Below are positions 30,409 to 39,024 of a stretch of DNA of 64,000 nt, piece by piece. This DNA comes from Roseitalea sp. MMSF_3546 (lineage in GTDB: Bacteria > Pseudomonadota > Alphaproteobacteria > Rhizobiales > Rhizobiaceae). Position 1 is the first letter of the stretch. Each line of letters begins with the position of its first letter. Made by a program: the position numbers and the translations under genes. Under the pieces are notes generated by a model. The model searched no databases and was not told the origin of the DNA. It saw nothing but the letters and a program-made list of their open reading frames with translations. The DNA lies in contig NZ_JASHKB010000001.1 of NCBI RefSeq assembly GCF_030732865.1, forward strand, positions 248,001-312,000, read 5' to 3'.

Positions 30409-30675
30409 TCAGGTGGCGAGCGACTTGATTCGCTGCGACAGCCGCGAGACCTTCCGGGCGGCGGTATTCTTGTGCATGACGCCCTTGCCGGCTGCACGCA
30501 TAAGTTCAGGTTGCGCGGATTTCAGTGCGGCCGCCGCGGCGGCGGGGTCGCCGGCGGCGATCGCCTCTTCGACCTTGCGCACATGGGTCCGCACGCGCGA
30601 GCGGCGCGCGGTGTTGACCGCCGTACGCTTGGCGATCTTGCGTGTTGCCTTCTTGGCCGACCGGGTATTGGCCAT
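30409..30675 (-). CDS. rpsT: 30S ribosomal protein S20
   Basis: Small basic protein that binds the 5' domain of 16S rRNA. 88 residues, with the family start [17 protein letters not shown], the middle [16 protein letters not shown] and the C-terminal [19 protein letters not shown]. It has its own promoter (30805-30833), a leader with a hairpin, and a strong terminator, so it is monocistronic. rpsT next to dnaA is normal in rhizobia. Confidence 0.97.
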   Translation of the reverse strand: MANTRSAKKATRKIAKRTAVNTARRSRVRTHVRKVEEAIAAGDPAAAAAALKSAQPELMRAAGKGVMHKNTAARKVSRLSQRIKSLAT

Positions 30676-30773
30676 CTTTGCCTCTCTTGCTTCGTGGTCC
30701 GGAATCGGCCTCCGGAAGCCGTGTGAGCCGCCGCCTCCGGCCCGATGGCCTCCGCGCGCACGGCAAAAACATA

Positions 30774-30793
30774 TGGCGGCATCCCTGCCGCCA
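30774..30793 (-). other. Hairpin followed by T-run in the rpsT leader
   Basis: TGGCGGCA and TGCCGCCA form a perfect 8-bp stem around a four-base loop in the rpsT 5' leader. On the minus strand it is followed five bases later by TTTTT. It sits about 5-25 bases after the predicted transcription start. It could be a premature terminator or a site of S20 feedback. Confidence 0.55.
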
Positions 30794-30804
30794 AAGTCCG
30801 CGCT

Positions 30805-30833
30805 GCTATAGTGGCAAACCCGCCGGCAGTCAA
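30805..30833 (-). promoter_or_regulatory. Putative rpsT promoter
   Basis: On the minus strand TTGACT (30833-30828), 17 bases, TATAGC (30810-30805). Near-ideal sigma-70 elements and spacing. The -35 box overlaps the stop codon of the upstream enoyl-CoA hydratase gene. Confidence 0.75.
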
Positions 30834-31603
30834 CGGTTCTTGAAGGTCGGCGTGCGTTTGTCGATGAAGGCGCTCATGCCCTCGCTCTGGTCCTCCAGGG
30901 CGAACATGGAGTGGAACAGCCGCCGCTCGAAGCGCAACCCTTCACCGAGCGTGGTCTCATAGGCGCGGTTGATCGTTTCCTTTGCCATCATCACCGCCGG
31001 ATGCGAATAGCCGGCGATCTTCTGGGCCGCGCTGAGGGCCTCCTCGATCAGTTCGTTGTCGGAGACCACGCGCGCCACGAGCCCGCATCTTTCGGCCTCG
31101 CGCGCATCCATGGTCCGGCCGGTCAGGCACAGATCCATGGTCTTGGCCTTGCCGATATAGCGGGCCAGGCGCTGCGTGCCGCCCATCCCCGGCATGATGC
31201 CGAGCGTGATCTCGGGCTGGCCGAACTTGGCGCTTTCGCCGGCGATGATGAAGTCGCACATCGTCGCCAGTTCGCAGCCCCCGCCCAGAGCGTAGCCGCT
31301 GACGGCGGCGATCATCGGCTTGCGAAAGCCGGCGACCCTTTCCCAGCCCGACATCGCATCGTCCATATAGGCCTCGGCGAACTGCATCTGCTGCATTTCC
31401 TTGATGTCGGCGCCGGCGGCGAAGGCCTTCTGCGAGCCGGTGATGACCACGGCGCCGATCTTGGCGTCCTTTTCCATGGCCGCGAGCGCTTCGGTGAGTT
31501 CGCCGAGCAGCTGCGCATTGAGCGCATTGAGCGCCTTGGGCCGGTTCAGCGTGATCAGTCCGGCTTCCCCGCGCTTGTCTGCAATGATCGTCTCATAGGC
31601 CAT
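30830..31603 (-). CDS. Enoyl-CoA hydratase (crotonase family)
   Basis: Hydrates 2-enoyl-CoA in fatty-acid beta-oxidation. 257 residues. The oxyanion-hole segments [12 protein letters not shown] and [15 protein letters not shown], and both catalytic glutamates (GGGCELA and [20 protein letters not shown]), are present, which supports true hydratase activity rather than another crotonase reaction. Between mutM and rpsT it is part of the conserved rhizobial dnaA neighbourhood; its substrate chain length is unknown. Confidence 0.92.
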   Translation of the reverse strand: MAYETIIADKRGEAGLITLNRPKALNALNAQLLGELTEALAAMEKDAKIGAVVITGSQKAFAAGADIKEMQQMQFAEAYMDDAMSGWERVAGFRKPMIAAVSGYALGGGCELATMCDFIIAGESAKFGQPEITLGIMPGMGGTQRLARYIGKAKTMDLCLTGRTMDAREAERCGLVARVVSDNELIEEALSAAQKIAGYSHPAVMMAKETINRAYETTLGEGLRFERRLFHSMFALEDQSEGMSAFIDKRTPTFKNR

Positions 31604-31648
31604 CGGCCGCTCCTGGCTGTTGATGATGACAGAGTGTCGGTGCGCGCG

Positions 31649-32545
31649 TCATCTCTGGCATGACGGGCAGTAGAATGTCGACCGGCCCGATTGCACGATG
31701 CGGCGGATCGGCGCGGCGCATTGCGGCCGGGCGCAGGCCTCGCCCTGGCGCCCGTAGACGGCGAAACTGTGCTGGAAATAGCCCAGCGTGCCGTCGGCGC
31801 GCACATAATCGCGCAAGGAAGAGCCGCCCGCCTCGATCGCCTCGGCGATGACGGCGCCGATGGCAAGGGCGAGCCGTTCGCAACGCGGCGTCGGCCGGCC
31901 GGTGGACGTAACCAGCGTGCCGGCGCGCCGGCGCGGCGACAGGCGCGCGCGCCACAACGCCTCGCACACATAGATGTTGCCCAGCCCGGCGACGACGCGC
32001 TGGTCGAGAAGGGCGGCCTTCAGCGGCGCCATGCGTCCGGCGAGCCGCTCGGCCAGATGTTCGGCGCTCAGCGCATTGCCCGTCGGCTCGAGGCCCAGAT
32101 CGCGCAGATACGGGCTCTCGTCCAACCGGCCCGGTTCGGCGAGCGCGACGAAGCCGAAGCGGCGCGGATCGTTGTAGACGACCGCGCTGGCCCTGCCGTC
32201 CGCACCGGTCAGGTGGAACACCATGTGATCGTGCGCACGGGCCTTCGAGCGTGCGAGCACGAAGCTTCCAGGGACGCGGACATCGGCGTCGGGCGCCTCG
32301 ATCCGGTAGGATCCCGACATGCCCAGATGGCTGATCACCACGGTGCCGTCATCGAGATGGATCGTCAGATATTTGGCGCGCCGGCCGAGCGCGACGATGG
32401 CACGGCCGGCAACCCGCTCGGCGAGCTGCTCGGGAAACGGAAAGCGCAGGTCGGGCCGGCGCAGTTCGAGCGCGTCGATGCGCGCGCCCTCCATCGCCGG
32501 TGCCAGACCGCGCCGCACCGTTTCCACCTCGGGCAGCTCAGGCAT
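31649..32545 (-). CDS. mutM: Formamidopyrimidine-DNA glycosylase (Fpg)
   Basis: Removes 8-oxoguanine and formamidopyrimidines from DNA and cleaves the abasic site. 298 residues starting [14 protein letters not shown], in which Pro2 is the catalytic nucleophile and Glu3 its partner. The helix-two-turn-helix ([16 protein letters not shown]) and the C-terminal zinc finger with four Cys (CARPQC...FYCPSC) are complete. Its start overlaps the end of the phosphopentomutase gene by eight bases, so the two are co-transcribed, with the enoyl-CoA hydratase 45 bases downstream. Confidence 0.96.
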   Translation of the reverse strand: MPELPEVETVRRGLAPAMEGARIDALELRRPDLRFPFPEQLAERVAGRAIVALGRRAKYLTIHLDDGTVVISHLGMSGSYRIEAPDADVRVPGSFVLARSKARAHDHMVFHLTGADGRASAVVYNDPRRFGFVALAEPGRLDESPYLRDLGLEPTGNALSAEHLAERLAGRMAPLKAALLDQRVVAGLGNIYVCEALWRARLSPRRRAGTLVTSTGRPTPRCERLALAIGAVIAEAIEAGGSSLRDYVRADGTLGYFQHSFAVYGRQGEACARPQCAAPIRRIVQSGRSTFYCPSCQR

Positions 32546-33776
32546 CGCCGGCGGTCAGGTCCAGAAACGATCGGCCGTGCGGTCCCGGCGCAAGGCCCAG
32601 ATGCGCGGCCAGCGTCTCGCCCATGTCGGCGAAGGTCGGCCGCAGCCCGACCGGGGCCGGCCCGAAGCCCGGCCGTAGCCCGAGGACGGGCACGCGCTCG
32701 CGCGTGTGGTCGGTGCCGCGCCAGGTCGGATCGCAGCCATGGTCGGCGGTGATGATCATCAGATCGCCGGGCGCCGTCGCGCCCGTCAGTCGCGGCAGGA
32801 ACCGGTCGAACGCCTCGAGGGCGGCGGCGTAGCCCGCCACGTCCCGACGGTGCCCGTAGAGCATGTCGAAATCGACGAAATTGGTGACCACCAGATCGCC
32901 GTCGCGTGCTTCGTCGATGGCCTGGAGCGTCGCTTCGCCGATGGCCGCGTTGCCGGAGGCCTTGCGCACCGCGCTGACGCCCTGATGGGCGAAGATGTCG
33001 GCGATCTTGCCGACGGCGAGCACGCGCCCGCCCGCGGCGAGGGTGCGGTCGAGCAGCGTCGGTTCGGGCGGCGGCACCGAATAGTCTCGGCGGTTGCCGG
33101 TACGCTTGAACGAGGCGCTGTCGGTGCCGATGAAGGGCCGGGCGATCACCCGGCCGATATTGAGGTCGTCGACCAGTGCGCGCACGGTCTCGCACAAGGC
33201 GTACAGCCGCTCGAGACCGAACCGGTCCTCATGGGCGGCGATCTGGAACACCGAATCGCCGGAGGTGTAGAAGATGGGCTTGCCGGTCCTGATGTGCTCC
33301 TCGCCCAGTTCGGCGATGATCTCGGTGCCCGAGGCATGCCTGTTTCCCAGCGAGCCCTCAAGTCCGGCGCGCGCATGGATGCGCTCGAGCAGGTCCTGCG
33401 GAAAGGCCGGCACCTCGTGCGGGAAATAGCCCCAGTCGAAGCGCACCGGCACGCCGGCGATCTCCCAATGGCCGGACGGCGTGTCCTTGCCGTTGGACAC
33501 CTCCTCGGCCGCGCCCCACAAGCCCGCCGGGCGATCCGGTTTGAGCGCCGCGGCGCCTTCATGGTTCGAGGCCAGTTCGACGGCGTTGAACAGCCCAAGC
33601 GCGGCCAGGTTGGGACAGGCCAGCGGGCCGGACCGGTCGGCATTGTCGGCCGCGCCGCGCGCGGCCGCATCGATGATGTGCCCGACCGTGTTCGCGCCCG
33701 CATCGCCGAAGGCGGCCGCATCGGGCGCGCCGCCGATGCCGACGGAATCAAGAACGATCAGGAATGCTCGCGCCAT
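32538..33776 (-). CDS. deoB: Phosphopentomutase
   Basis: Interconverts ribose/deoxyribose 1- and 5-phosphates in nucleoside salvage. 412 residues of the alkaline-phosphatase superfamily, with metal ligands visible in [37 protein letters not shown] and [19 protein letters not shown]. The ATG at 33776 gives [13 protein letters not shown], as in homologues. It is the first gene of the deoB-mutM-enoyl-CoA hydratase run. No nucleoside phosphorylase is adjacent. Confidence 0.95.
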   Translation of the reverse strand: MARAFLIVLDSVGIGGAPDAAAFGDAGANTVGHIIDAAARGAADNADRSGPLACPNLAALGLFNAVELASNHEGAAALKPDRPAGLWGAAEEVSNGKDTPSGHWEIAGVPVRFDWGYFPHEVPAFPQDLLERIHARAGLEGSLGNRHASGTEIIAELGEEHIRTGKPIFYTSGDSVFQIAAHEDRFGLERLYALCETVRALVDDLNIGRVIARPFIGTDSASFKRTGNRRDYSVPPPEPTLLDRTLAAGGRVLAVGKIADIFAHQGVSAVRKASGNAAIGEATLQAIDEARDGDLVVTNFVDFDMLYGHRRDVAGYAAALEAFDRFLPRLTGATAPGDLMIITADHGCDPTWRGTDHTRERVPVLGLRPGFGPAPVGLRPTFADMGETLAAHLGLAPGPHGRSFLDLTAGDA

Positions 33777-33795
33777 TGGGTGCCGTCTTGTCTCG

Positions 33796-33824
33796 TTGTG
33801 CCGCACGCCCGGCAGGCTCTATAT
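33796..33824 (+). promoter_or_regulatory. Putative promoter of the phosphonate-type binding-protein gene
   Basis: TTGTGC (33796-33801), 17 bases, CTATAT (33819-33824), in the 74-base gap divergent from deoB. Transcription would begin near 33831, 20 bases before the ATG. Confidence 0.5.
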
Positions 33825-33850
33825 AAGGATCCGCAACGGCAAGGTCCATC

Positions 33851-34768
33851 ATGACGGTCATGAACACCGGTCATCGTCTCGGGGTGCTCGCCGCGGCCTT
33901 TTTCCTGCTCGTCCCGGCGCACGGGGCCGTGGCGCAGGAGACGGGCGCGCGCGAGGTGTTTCGCGTCGGTATCGTGGCCGATCCCCAGGCCGGGACGCAA
34001 TCACCGCGCTATGAGCCGTTTCGCAAGGCCGTCACGGCCGCCAGCGGCATGCCGACCGAAATCGACGTAATGCGCAACGGCGCCGCTCTGATCGACGCCA
34101 AGATCAGCGGCCGGATCGATTATGCGGTCCTTTCGAGCCTGGGCTATGCCGCCGCGCAGATCGCCTGCAACTGTCTCGCCCCGCTCGCCGCCCCGACAAG
34201 CGCCGAAGGCGCGCGCGGCGTCCGCTCGGTGCTCGTGGCGGACGGCGACAAGATCACCGGGATCGACGATCTGGCCGAAACCGGGCTGACCTTCGGGCCG
34301 GCCGGTTCGCTGACCGGCGATCTCGTCCCCAGCGCGTCGTTTTCGTTCGAGGGCAACGCCCTGCGCCGGGCCGGTCTCGCGCTCGAACGGGCGGCGAGCT
34401 TCGAGGCGGCCCGCGACCGGTTCCTGGCCGGCGAGATCGCCGCTTTCTTTGCCTGGGACTATGCCGACCCGGACGGCGAGACGTCCTTCGAAAACGGGCT
34501 TGCCGCGCGACTGTCAGGCGATCCGCAGGTCGGCGCGAGGACGCTCTGGACGTCGCCCGTCGTCCCGTTCGGCCCGCATGTGGTCAGCGCCGACATGCCG
34601 GACGTCATGCGCGCGCGGCTGACGGCCATGCTGGTCGCACTTCGCGATGACGACCCCGATGCCTTCGATGCGATCGCGCCGGCGCTGGGCGGCGGCTTCG
34701 TCGCCGTCACCGAGGACGACTACGCTTATGCGAGCGAAATCGTGCGCTCGCTGGCCGGCCGGCAATAG
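33851..34768 (+). CDS. PhnD-like periplasmic substrate-binding protein
   Basis: A 305-residue exported protein with a signal peptide (MNTGHRLGVLAAAFFLLVPA, cleaved near GAVAQ; a second ATG at 33860 would start exactly there). The mature part resembles phosphate/phosphonate ABC binding proteins of the PhnD family: VGIVADPQAG, YEPFRKAVTAASG, YAVLSSLGYAAA and FGPAGSLTGDLVPSASF. No permease or ATPase gene is adjacent, so it is an orphan. In rhizobia such orphans often sit next to TadE-like pilus genes, as here. The ligand is unknown. Confidence 0.8.
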   Translation: MTVMNTGHRLGVLAAAFFLLVPAHGAVAQETGAREVFRVGIVADPQAGTQSPRYEPFRKAVTAASGMPTEIDVMRNGAALIDAKISGRIDYAVLSSLGYAAAQIACNCLAPLAAPTSAEGARGVRSVLVADGDKITGIDDLAETGLTFGPAGSLTGDLVPSASFSFEGNALRRAGLALERAASFEAARDRFLAGEIAAFFAWDYADPDGETSFENGLAARLSGDPQVGARTLWTSPVVPFGPHVVSADMPDVMRARLTAMLVALRDDDPDAFDAIAPALGGGFVAVTEDDYAYASEIVRSLAGRQ

Positions 34769-34791
34769 GATCGCCGTCGCGGCGTCGGCCC

Positions 34792-35394
34792 TCAGCAGTT
34801 GGTGCAGTCGATCTGATCGACCAGACGCGGGCGCAGCCAGTAACGCTCGGAAATGTCGAGCCCGGTGCGCGTGCCGTCGGGATTGCGGCCGGTGACCCAA
34901 GTGACGATCGGCAGATACTTCACCTGAACGCGCGTCATGACCACGAAGGTCTCGTCGATGCGCAGACGCTCGGGCACCCACACGTCGTTGCCGGCTGTCC
35001 AGCCCTCCTCGTGGCTGCCGTCACTGTTGCGCTGGCGCGACCAGACCACCTGACCGCCCTCGGGGTGATCGTCGTCGATATCCACGCCCACGATGAGGAT
35101 CTCGGGATTGTCGGCCTCGTAGGGAAACAGGATGGAGGCGCCGACATCCATGATCGCCTGCAACTCGGCCCTGTCGGTGATGTCCTGCTGGGTGACGAGG
35201 TCGGCGATCGTGGAGGCGGCCCGCGCGACGCGCTTGTTCAGGGAGACGCCGTTGGAGACTTCCATCGTTCCCAGATAAAGCGCCAGCAGCAGCGGCACGA
35301 TCAGGGCGAACTCGGCGGCGGCCACGCCGCGCCGGTCGCGCTTGAACCGGCGCCATGGCACGAACAGTCCCGTCATCTTGTCTTTGCTCGGCAT
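34792..35394 (-). CDS. TadE/TadG-like pilus assembly protein
   Basis: About 200 residues. An N-terminal RDRRGVAAAEFALIVPLLLA segment is the TadE signature: a prepilin-peptidase-like site (G before AAAEF) followed by one membrane helix. The remaining 150 residues are a soluble extracytoplasmic domain with a C-terminal DCTNC. TadE-like minor pseudopilins help assemble Flp/Tad pili. The start is uncertain (ATG at 35394 or 35376). It follows a second TadE-like gene by 31 bases in the same direction. The main Flp pilin and cpaA are 28 kb away. Confidence 0.85.
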   Translation of the reverse strand: MPSKDKMTGLFVPWRRFKRDRRGVAAAEFALIVPLLLALYLGTMEVSNGVSLNKRVARAASTIADLVTQQDITDRAELQAIMDVGASILFPYEADNPEILIVGVDIDDDHPEGGQVVWSRQRNSDGSHEEGWTAGNDVWVPERLRIDETFVVMTRVQVKYLPIVTWVTGRNPDGTRTGLDISERYWLRPRLVDQIDCTNC

Positions 35395-35425
35395 CCTCGT
35401 CGTCCCGTCTCGGGGTCCTGCACCC

Positions 35426-35974
35426 TCAAAATGGCTCGTTCTGCCAGGTGGTGGTCGCGTATAGCAGCACCCGGCCACCCTCCAGGCCGGCGATGCGCGA
35501 CTTCATGATGTTGGTGATGACCGGCCACTCATAGATGATCCGCAGATTGTTGATCGTGCCCGTACCGCCCGGATCGTAGCCGAAGTCCGACGTGTCGATG
35601 ACGCCCGGCGCGGAGAACGGGATCGCCCTGGGCACATTGGCAAAGCTGGCATAGTTCTGCAGGTCGAAGGACAGACCGGGGCAGCCTTGCGGCACGAACA
35701 CTTCCATCCGCTCGCAGATCAATTCGCGGAACGCGTCTTCGTCGACCGTCGCCGGGTCGAGCTGGCCGGTGCGCACCTGTCGCGCCAGCTGGTCGGTCGT
35801 GTTCGACATCACCTGCTCGACGGTGAACGAGATGGTGGTCTCAAGGACCGCGAACGTCAGAAGGAAAAAGGGCAGCGCGAGAATGGCGAACTCGATCGCG
35901 GTCGCACCCCGCCTGTCGCCTCTCCACGCACGAAGGCGGGAAATGAAGCCCTGTCCCCTTGCCTCGACTGTCAC
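35426..35974 (-). CDS. TadE-like pilus assembly protein
   Basis: 182 residues with GDRRGATAIEFAILALPFFLL, the TadE-type processing site and membrane helix, then a periplasmic domain with two Cys (ELICERMEVFVPQGCPG) that may form a disulfide. It pairs with the downstream TadE-like gene and follows, in the same direction, the small secretin-N-domain gene. Together they form a minor Tad pilus cluster. The role is inferred from the family. Confidence 0.87.
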   Translation of the reverse strand: MTVEARGQGFISRLRAWRGDRRGATAIEFAILALPFFLLTFAVLETTISFTVEQVMSNTTDQLARQVRTGQLDPATVDEDAFRELICERMEVFVPQGCPGLSFDLQNYASFANVPRAIPFSAPGVIDTSDFGYDPGGTGTINNLRIIYEWPVITNIMKSRIAGLEGGRVLLYATTTWQNEPF

Positions 35975-36123
35975 GTCATTGCCCCGTCATTTTGGTTGTG
36001 ACGGCCCAGCCTATGACGCAAAGATTGATGTTCGGTTGTCCGTTGTGACCGAAATTGAGACAAAGAGGCGCCGCGGCCGGAGATACGGCCGGCCGGGGAC
36101 GCGTCTCGGCTGCCGGGCGAGGG

Positions 36124-36579
36124 CTACTCGCCGAACATCGCGTTGACGCGGGCACGCTCCTGCAGCGATTCCTTTTCGGCCTCGGTCAGATAGGCCGCCT
36201 CGCAATGGGGCTCGCAGGACAGGGTCTCGATATTGGCCCGCCGGTAGATGCGCAGCGTGGCGGCCTGATCGCGCGTGACGGCGATCTTTTCGTCGAATAT
36301 CGGCGTTCCGGCCTCATCGAGGATCACAAGGTTCGTCCGGCCAAATCCTTGGCCTGTCAGCACAATCGTGTTCGCGTCCTGGACGGTCGCATCGGCGACT
36401 TCCGGATTGCCGATCACGATGGTCGAGGCGGGCCGGGACAGCTTGATGACCTTGGCGTGATTGAGCACGACCTGGATGCCGGCGGGTTCGTGCTCATTGG
36501 CCGAGGCCGTTGCGGCCTGCCCGGCGACCAGGGCCAGCGAAAAAAGGCCGGCGACAATTCCAGCAAGGCGCAGCGCCAT
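36124..36579 (-). CDS. Pilus assembly protein with secretin N-terminal (CpaC/RcpA N-type) domain
   Basis: A 151-residue exported protein: signal peptide MALRLAGIVAGLFSLALVAG, then the domain found at the N-terminus of Tad secretins (VLNHAKVIKLSRPASTIVIG, NPEVADATVQDANTIVLTGQ, FGRTNLVILDEAG). The secretin pore itself is missing, so this is a stand-alone N-domain protein, common in rhizobia, perhaps a secretin accessory factor. The ATG at 36579 has GGAG upstream. The frame stays open far to the right, but only as antisense of the next gene. A near-consensus CtrA motif lies 51-65 bases upstream. Confidence 0.85.
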   Translation of the reverse strand: MALRLAGIVAGLFSLALVAGQAATASANEHEPAGIQVVLNHAKVIKLSRPASTIVIGNPEVADATVQDANTIVLTGQGFGRTNLVILDEAGTPIFDEKIAVTRDQAATLRIYRRANIETLSCEPHCEAAYLTEAEKESLQERARVNAMFGE

Positions 36580-36629
36580 CGTTGATAACTCCGACGAAAG
36601 GACTCGCGAACAATTGTCGCCGCCAAACG

Positions 36630-36644
36630 TGAAGGAAGCATTAA
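36630..36644 (-). promoter_or_regulatory. Near-consensus CtrA motif upstream of the secretin-N-domain gene
   Basis: Read on the minus strand: TTAA-TGCTTCC-TTCA, one mismatch from TTAA-N7-TTAA, 51-65 bases before the ATG. In Caulobacter CtrA controls Flp pilin genes, so a link to pilus genes is plausible, but this is the weakest of the five motifs. Confidence 0.4.
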
Positions 36645-36774
36645 CCATGGCCGTGCGCGAATGGCCGCGCGCCCGGTGATGCGGCCGTTTGCGACCGTGC
36701 CGGGCGTGGATGGGCCGTTCCCAATCGGCGCCGGACGGTTTAAGGACGGATTGGCGGTGCAATCGGGACGGGCC

Positions 36775-39006
36775 ATGACGGACGGAAAGCGCCAGGTCGT
36801 TACACCGGTGGTTCTGTGCGGCGGGGCCGGCTCGCGGCTCTGGCCCATGTCGCGCCGCGACAAGCCCAAGCAGTTCCACGCGCTGTTCGACGGCGACAGC
36901 CTTCTGGCCAACACGCTCGCGCGCATGCCGCCAGGCCCCTATGGCGCGCTCGACTTCGCCCCGCCCTGCGTGATCGGCAGCGCCACGCTGGCGGATCTGC
37001 TCGCCGCGGAGATGCCGGCCGTTCACGGCGCCCGGCTCGTGCTCGAGCCGGCCATTCGCGACACGGCGGCCGCGATCGCCGCCTGCACCGCGCTCTACTG
37101 CCGCAACTCGCCCGACGACTTCCTGATCGTGCTGCCCTCGGACGCGCGCATTGCCGATGCGGAGGGGTTTCGTCGGACCGTGGCGCGCGCCGCCGAGATC
37201 GCCGCGCGCACTGACGCGATCATGACGATCGGCATCACGCCGACGCGCGCCGAAACCCAATATGGCTATATCGAAAAGGGTGCGCCGGTCGGTGCGGGCT
37301 ACAAGGTGCGCACCTTTCGCGAAAAGCCCGACGCGCAGACCGCCCGCGACTATCTGCAATCGGGTCGCTTCCTGTGGAATGCGGGCATCTTCCTTTACCG
37401 CATCGGGCGCATGGCGGACGCGTTCGGCGCGCTGCAGCCGCAAATCTGGGAGCAGGCGACACGGGCGGTTTCCCGCGCCGACGTCGATGGTGCCGCGGTG
37501 CGGCTCGACCCGGAGAGCTTTGCCGCCGCCGAGCGCGTGTCCATCGACTACGCCATCATGGAGAAGGCCGACAATATCGGCGTCGTGCCCGCCCAGTTCG
37601 ACTGGGACGATCTTGGCTCCTGGGCGCAGCTTCACGACCATGCACGAAAGGACGCCCGAGGCAACGCCGTCAGCGGCGATGCCGTCCTGCTTCACACATC
37701 GGGCACCTATGTCCGCGCCGAGGACGCCCAGGTGGCCGTTGCCGGCGTCGACGATCTCGTCATCGTCGCCGAGGATGGCAAGGTGCTGGTCACCGCGCGC
37801 GACAAGGCGCACCTGGTCAAGGAGGTGGCGGCCGCAATCAAGGCGCGCGCCACCTCGCCCATGGCCGGCGACCGCTCACCCGATGCGATCCGCGCCTGGC
37901 TGCTCGAAACCTGCCTGCCGTTCTGGGCCGACAGCGGCATCGACCGCGCCAATGGCGGCGTGCACGAGGCGCTGGCCTTCGACGGCACGCCCGCCCCGCA
38001 CCCGCAAAAGCGCCTGCGCGTGTTGCCACGCCAGATCTACTGTTTCGCCCATGGCGAGCATCTGGGCTGGCGCGCGCCCCCGGGCCTGCTCGAAACCCTG
38101 TTCGAAACGCTGGTGTCCACCGGCTGGCACGCCGATGGCGGGTTCATCCACACCTTCCATCCCGATGGCCGCGTCAGGGACGCAAGGCGCGATACCTACG
38201 ACCAGTGCTTCGTGCTGCTGGCAACGGCCTGGCTGTGGCGGGTGCGCGGCTGGCCCGAGGCGCGGCGCTGGGCCGACCGCACGCTCGAATTCATGGACGA
38301 GGCGCTGGCCGACCCGGTCCATGGCGGCTTTCGCGAGGACAGCCAGAACAGCCGGCCGCGCCGCGCCAACCCGCACATGCATGTCCTCGAGGCCATGCTG
38401 GCCTGGTACGAGGCGACGGGCGAGACCGGCTTCCTCGACCGCGCCGACGCGGTTATCGACCTTTTCGAGCGGCATTTCTTCGATCCTGAGACCGGCACGC
38501 TGACCGAGTTCTTCGCCGATGACTGGACGCCGGTCACCGACGGTTCGGCGAGCACCGATGTCGAGCCGGGCCATCACTATGAATGGGCCTGGCTGCTGCT
38601 GCGCCATCTCGGCCACCGGACACGACCCGGCCTCGAGGCGAAAGCGCGCCTCCTGTTTTCGACCGCGCGTGCGCTGGGTCATCACGCCGAAACCGGCGCC
38701 GCCGCCGACACCATGGCGCCGGATGGCGCGCGCCAGTCCGAACGGGCGCGCTGCTGGCCGCAGACCGAAGCGCTCAAGGCGGCGCTCGCCTTCGAACGGC
38801 GCGGCCTCGTCGGCGCCGCGCCGCTGCGCGCGCAGATGATCGACCTTCTGTTCGGACGCTATCTCGGCCAGCCGGCCGCCGGCGGCTGGTTTGACGCCAT
38901 CGACGCCCGTGGCCGCGTGGCCGCGCCCGACATGCCCTCGAGCACGCTCTATCACGTCATGGCGGCGCTGGCCGAATATCTGGAGAGCGGGCGATCGTCG
39001 GCGTGA
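36775..39006 (+). CDS. Mannose-1-phosphate guanylyltransferase fused to an N-acylglucosamine 2-epimerase-family domain
   Basis: 743 residues in two parts. Residues 1-~355 are a GDP-mannose pyrophosphorylase (ManC type): LCGGAGSRLWPMSRRDKPKQ, FLIVLPSDARI, YGYIEKG, FREKPD, FLWNAGIFLYR and FDWDDLGSW. Residues ~368-743 are an (alpha/alpha)6 barrel of the AGE/mannose isomerase family, with LPFWADSGIDRANGGVHEAL, NPHMHVLEAMLAWYEATGE and EPGHHYEWAWLL. A natural reading is a bifunctional enzyme: isomerising a sugar (phosphate) to the mannose form and activating mannose-1-P as GDP-mannose. A phosphomannomutase is not near by. It converges on a giant GlmS-like gene 18 bases away. Used for polysaccharide, LPS or glycoprotein precursors. 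Confidence 0.9.
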   Translation: MTDGKRQVVTPVVLCGGAGSRLWPMSRRDKPKQFHALFDGDSLLANTLARMPPGPYGALDFAPPCVIGSATLADLLAAEMPAVHGARLVLEPAIRDTAAAIAACTALYCRNSPDDFLIVLPSDARIADAEGFRRTVARAAEIAARTDAIMTIGITPTRAETQYGYIEKGAPVGAGYKVRTFREKPDAQTARDYLQSGRFLWNAGIFLYRIGRMADAFGALQPQIWEQATRAVSRADVDGAAVRLDPESFAAAERVSIDYAIMEKADNIGVVPAQFDWDDLGSWAQLHDHARKDARGNAVSGDAVLLHTSGTYVRAEDAQVAVAGVDDLVIVAEDGKVLVTARDKAHLVKEVAAAIKARATSPMAGDRSPDAIRAWLLETCLPFWADSGIDRANGGVHEALAFDGTPAPHPQKRLRVLPRQIYCFAHGEHLGWRAPPGLLETLFETLVSTGWHADGGFIHTFHPDGRVRDARRDTYDQCFVLLATAWLWRVRGWPEARRWADRTLEFMDEALADPVHGGFREDSQNSRPRRANPHMHVLEAMLAWYEATGETGFLDRADAVIDLFERHFFDPETGTLTEFFADDWTPVTDGSASTDVEPGHHYEWAWLLLRHLGHRTRPGLEAKARLLFSTARALGHHAETGAAADTMAPDGARQSERARCWPQTEALKAALAFERRGLVGAAPLRAQMIDLLFGRYLGQPAAGGWFDAIDARGRVAAPDMPSSTLYHVMAALAEYLESGRSSA

Positions 39007-39024
39007 CGGGCGGGCCGACCTGGG

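Noticed and set aside
36580-37812. Large N-terminal extension of the secretin-N-domain gene
   Set aside because: The frame continues only as antisense of the ManC-AGE gene. The signal peptide and ribosome-binding site place the start at 36579.
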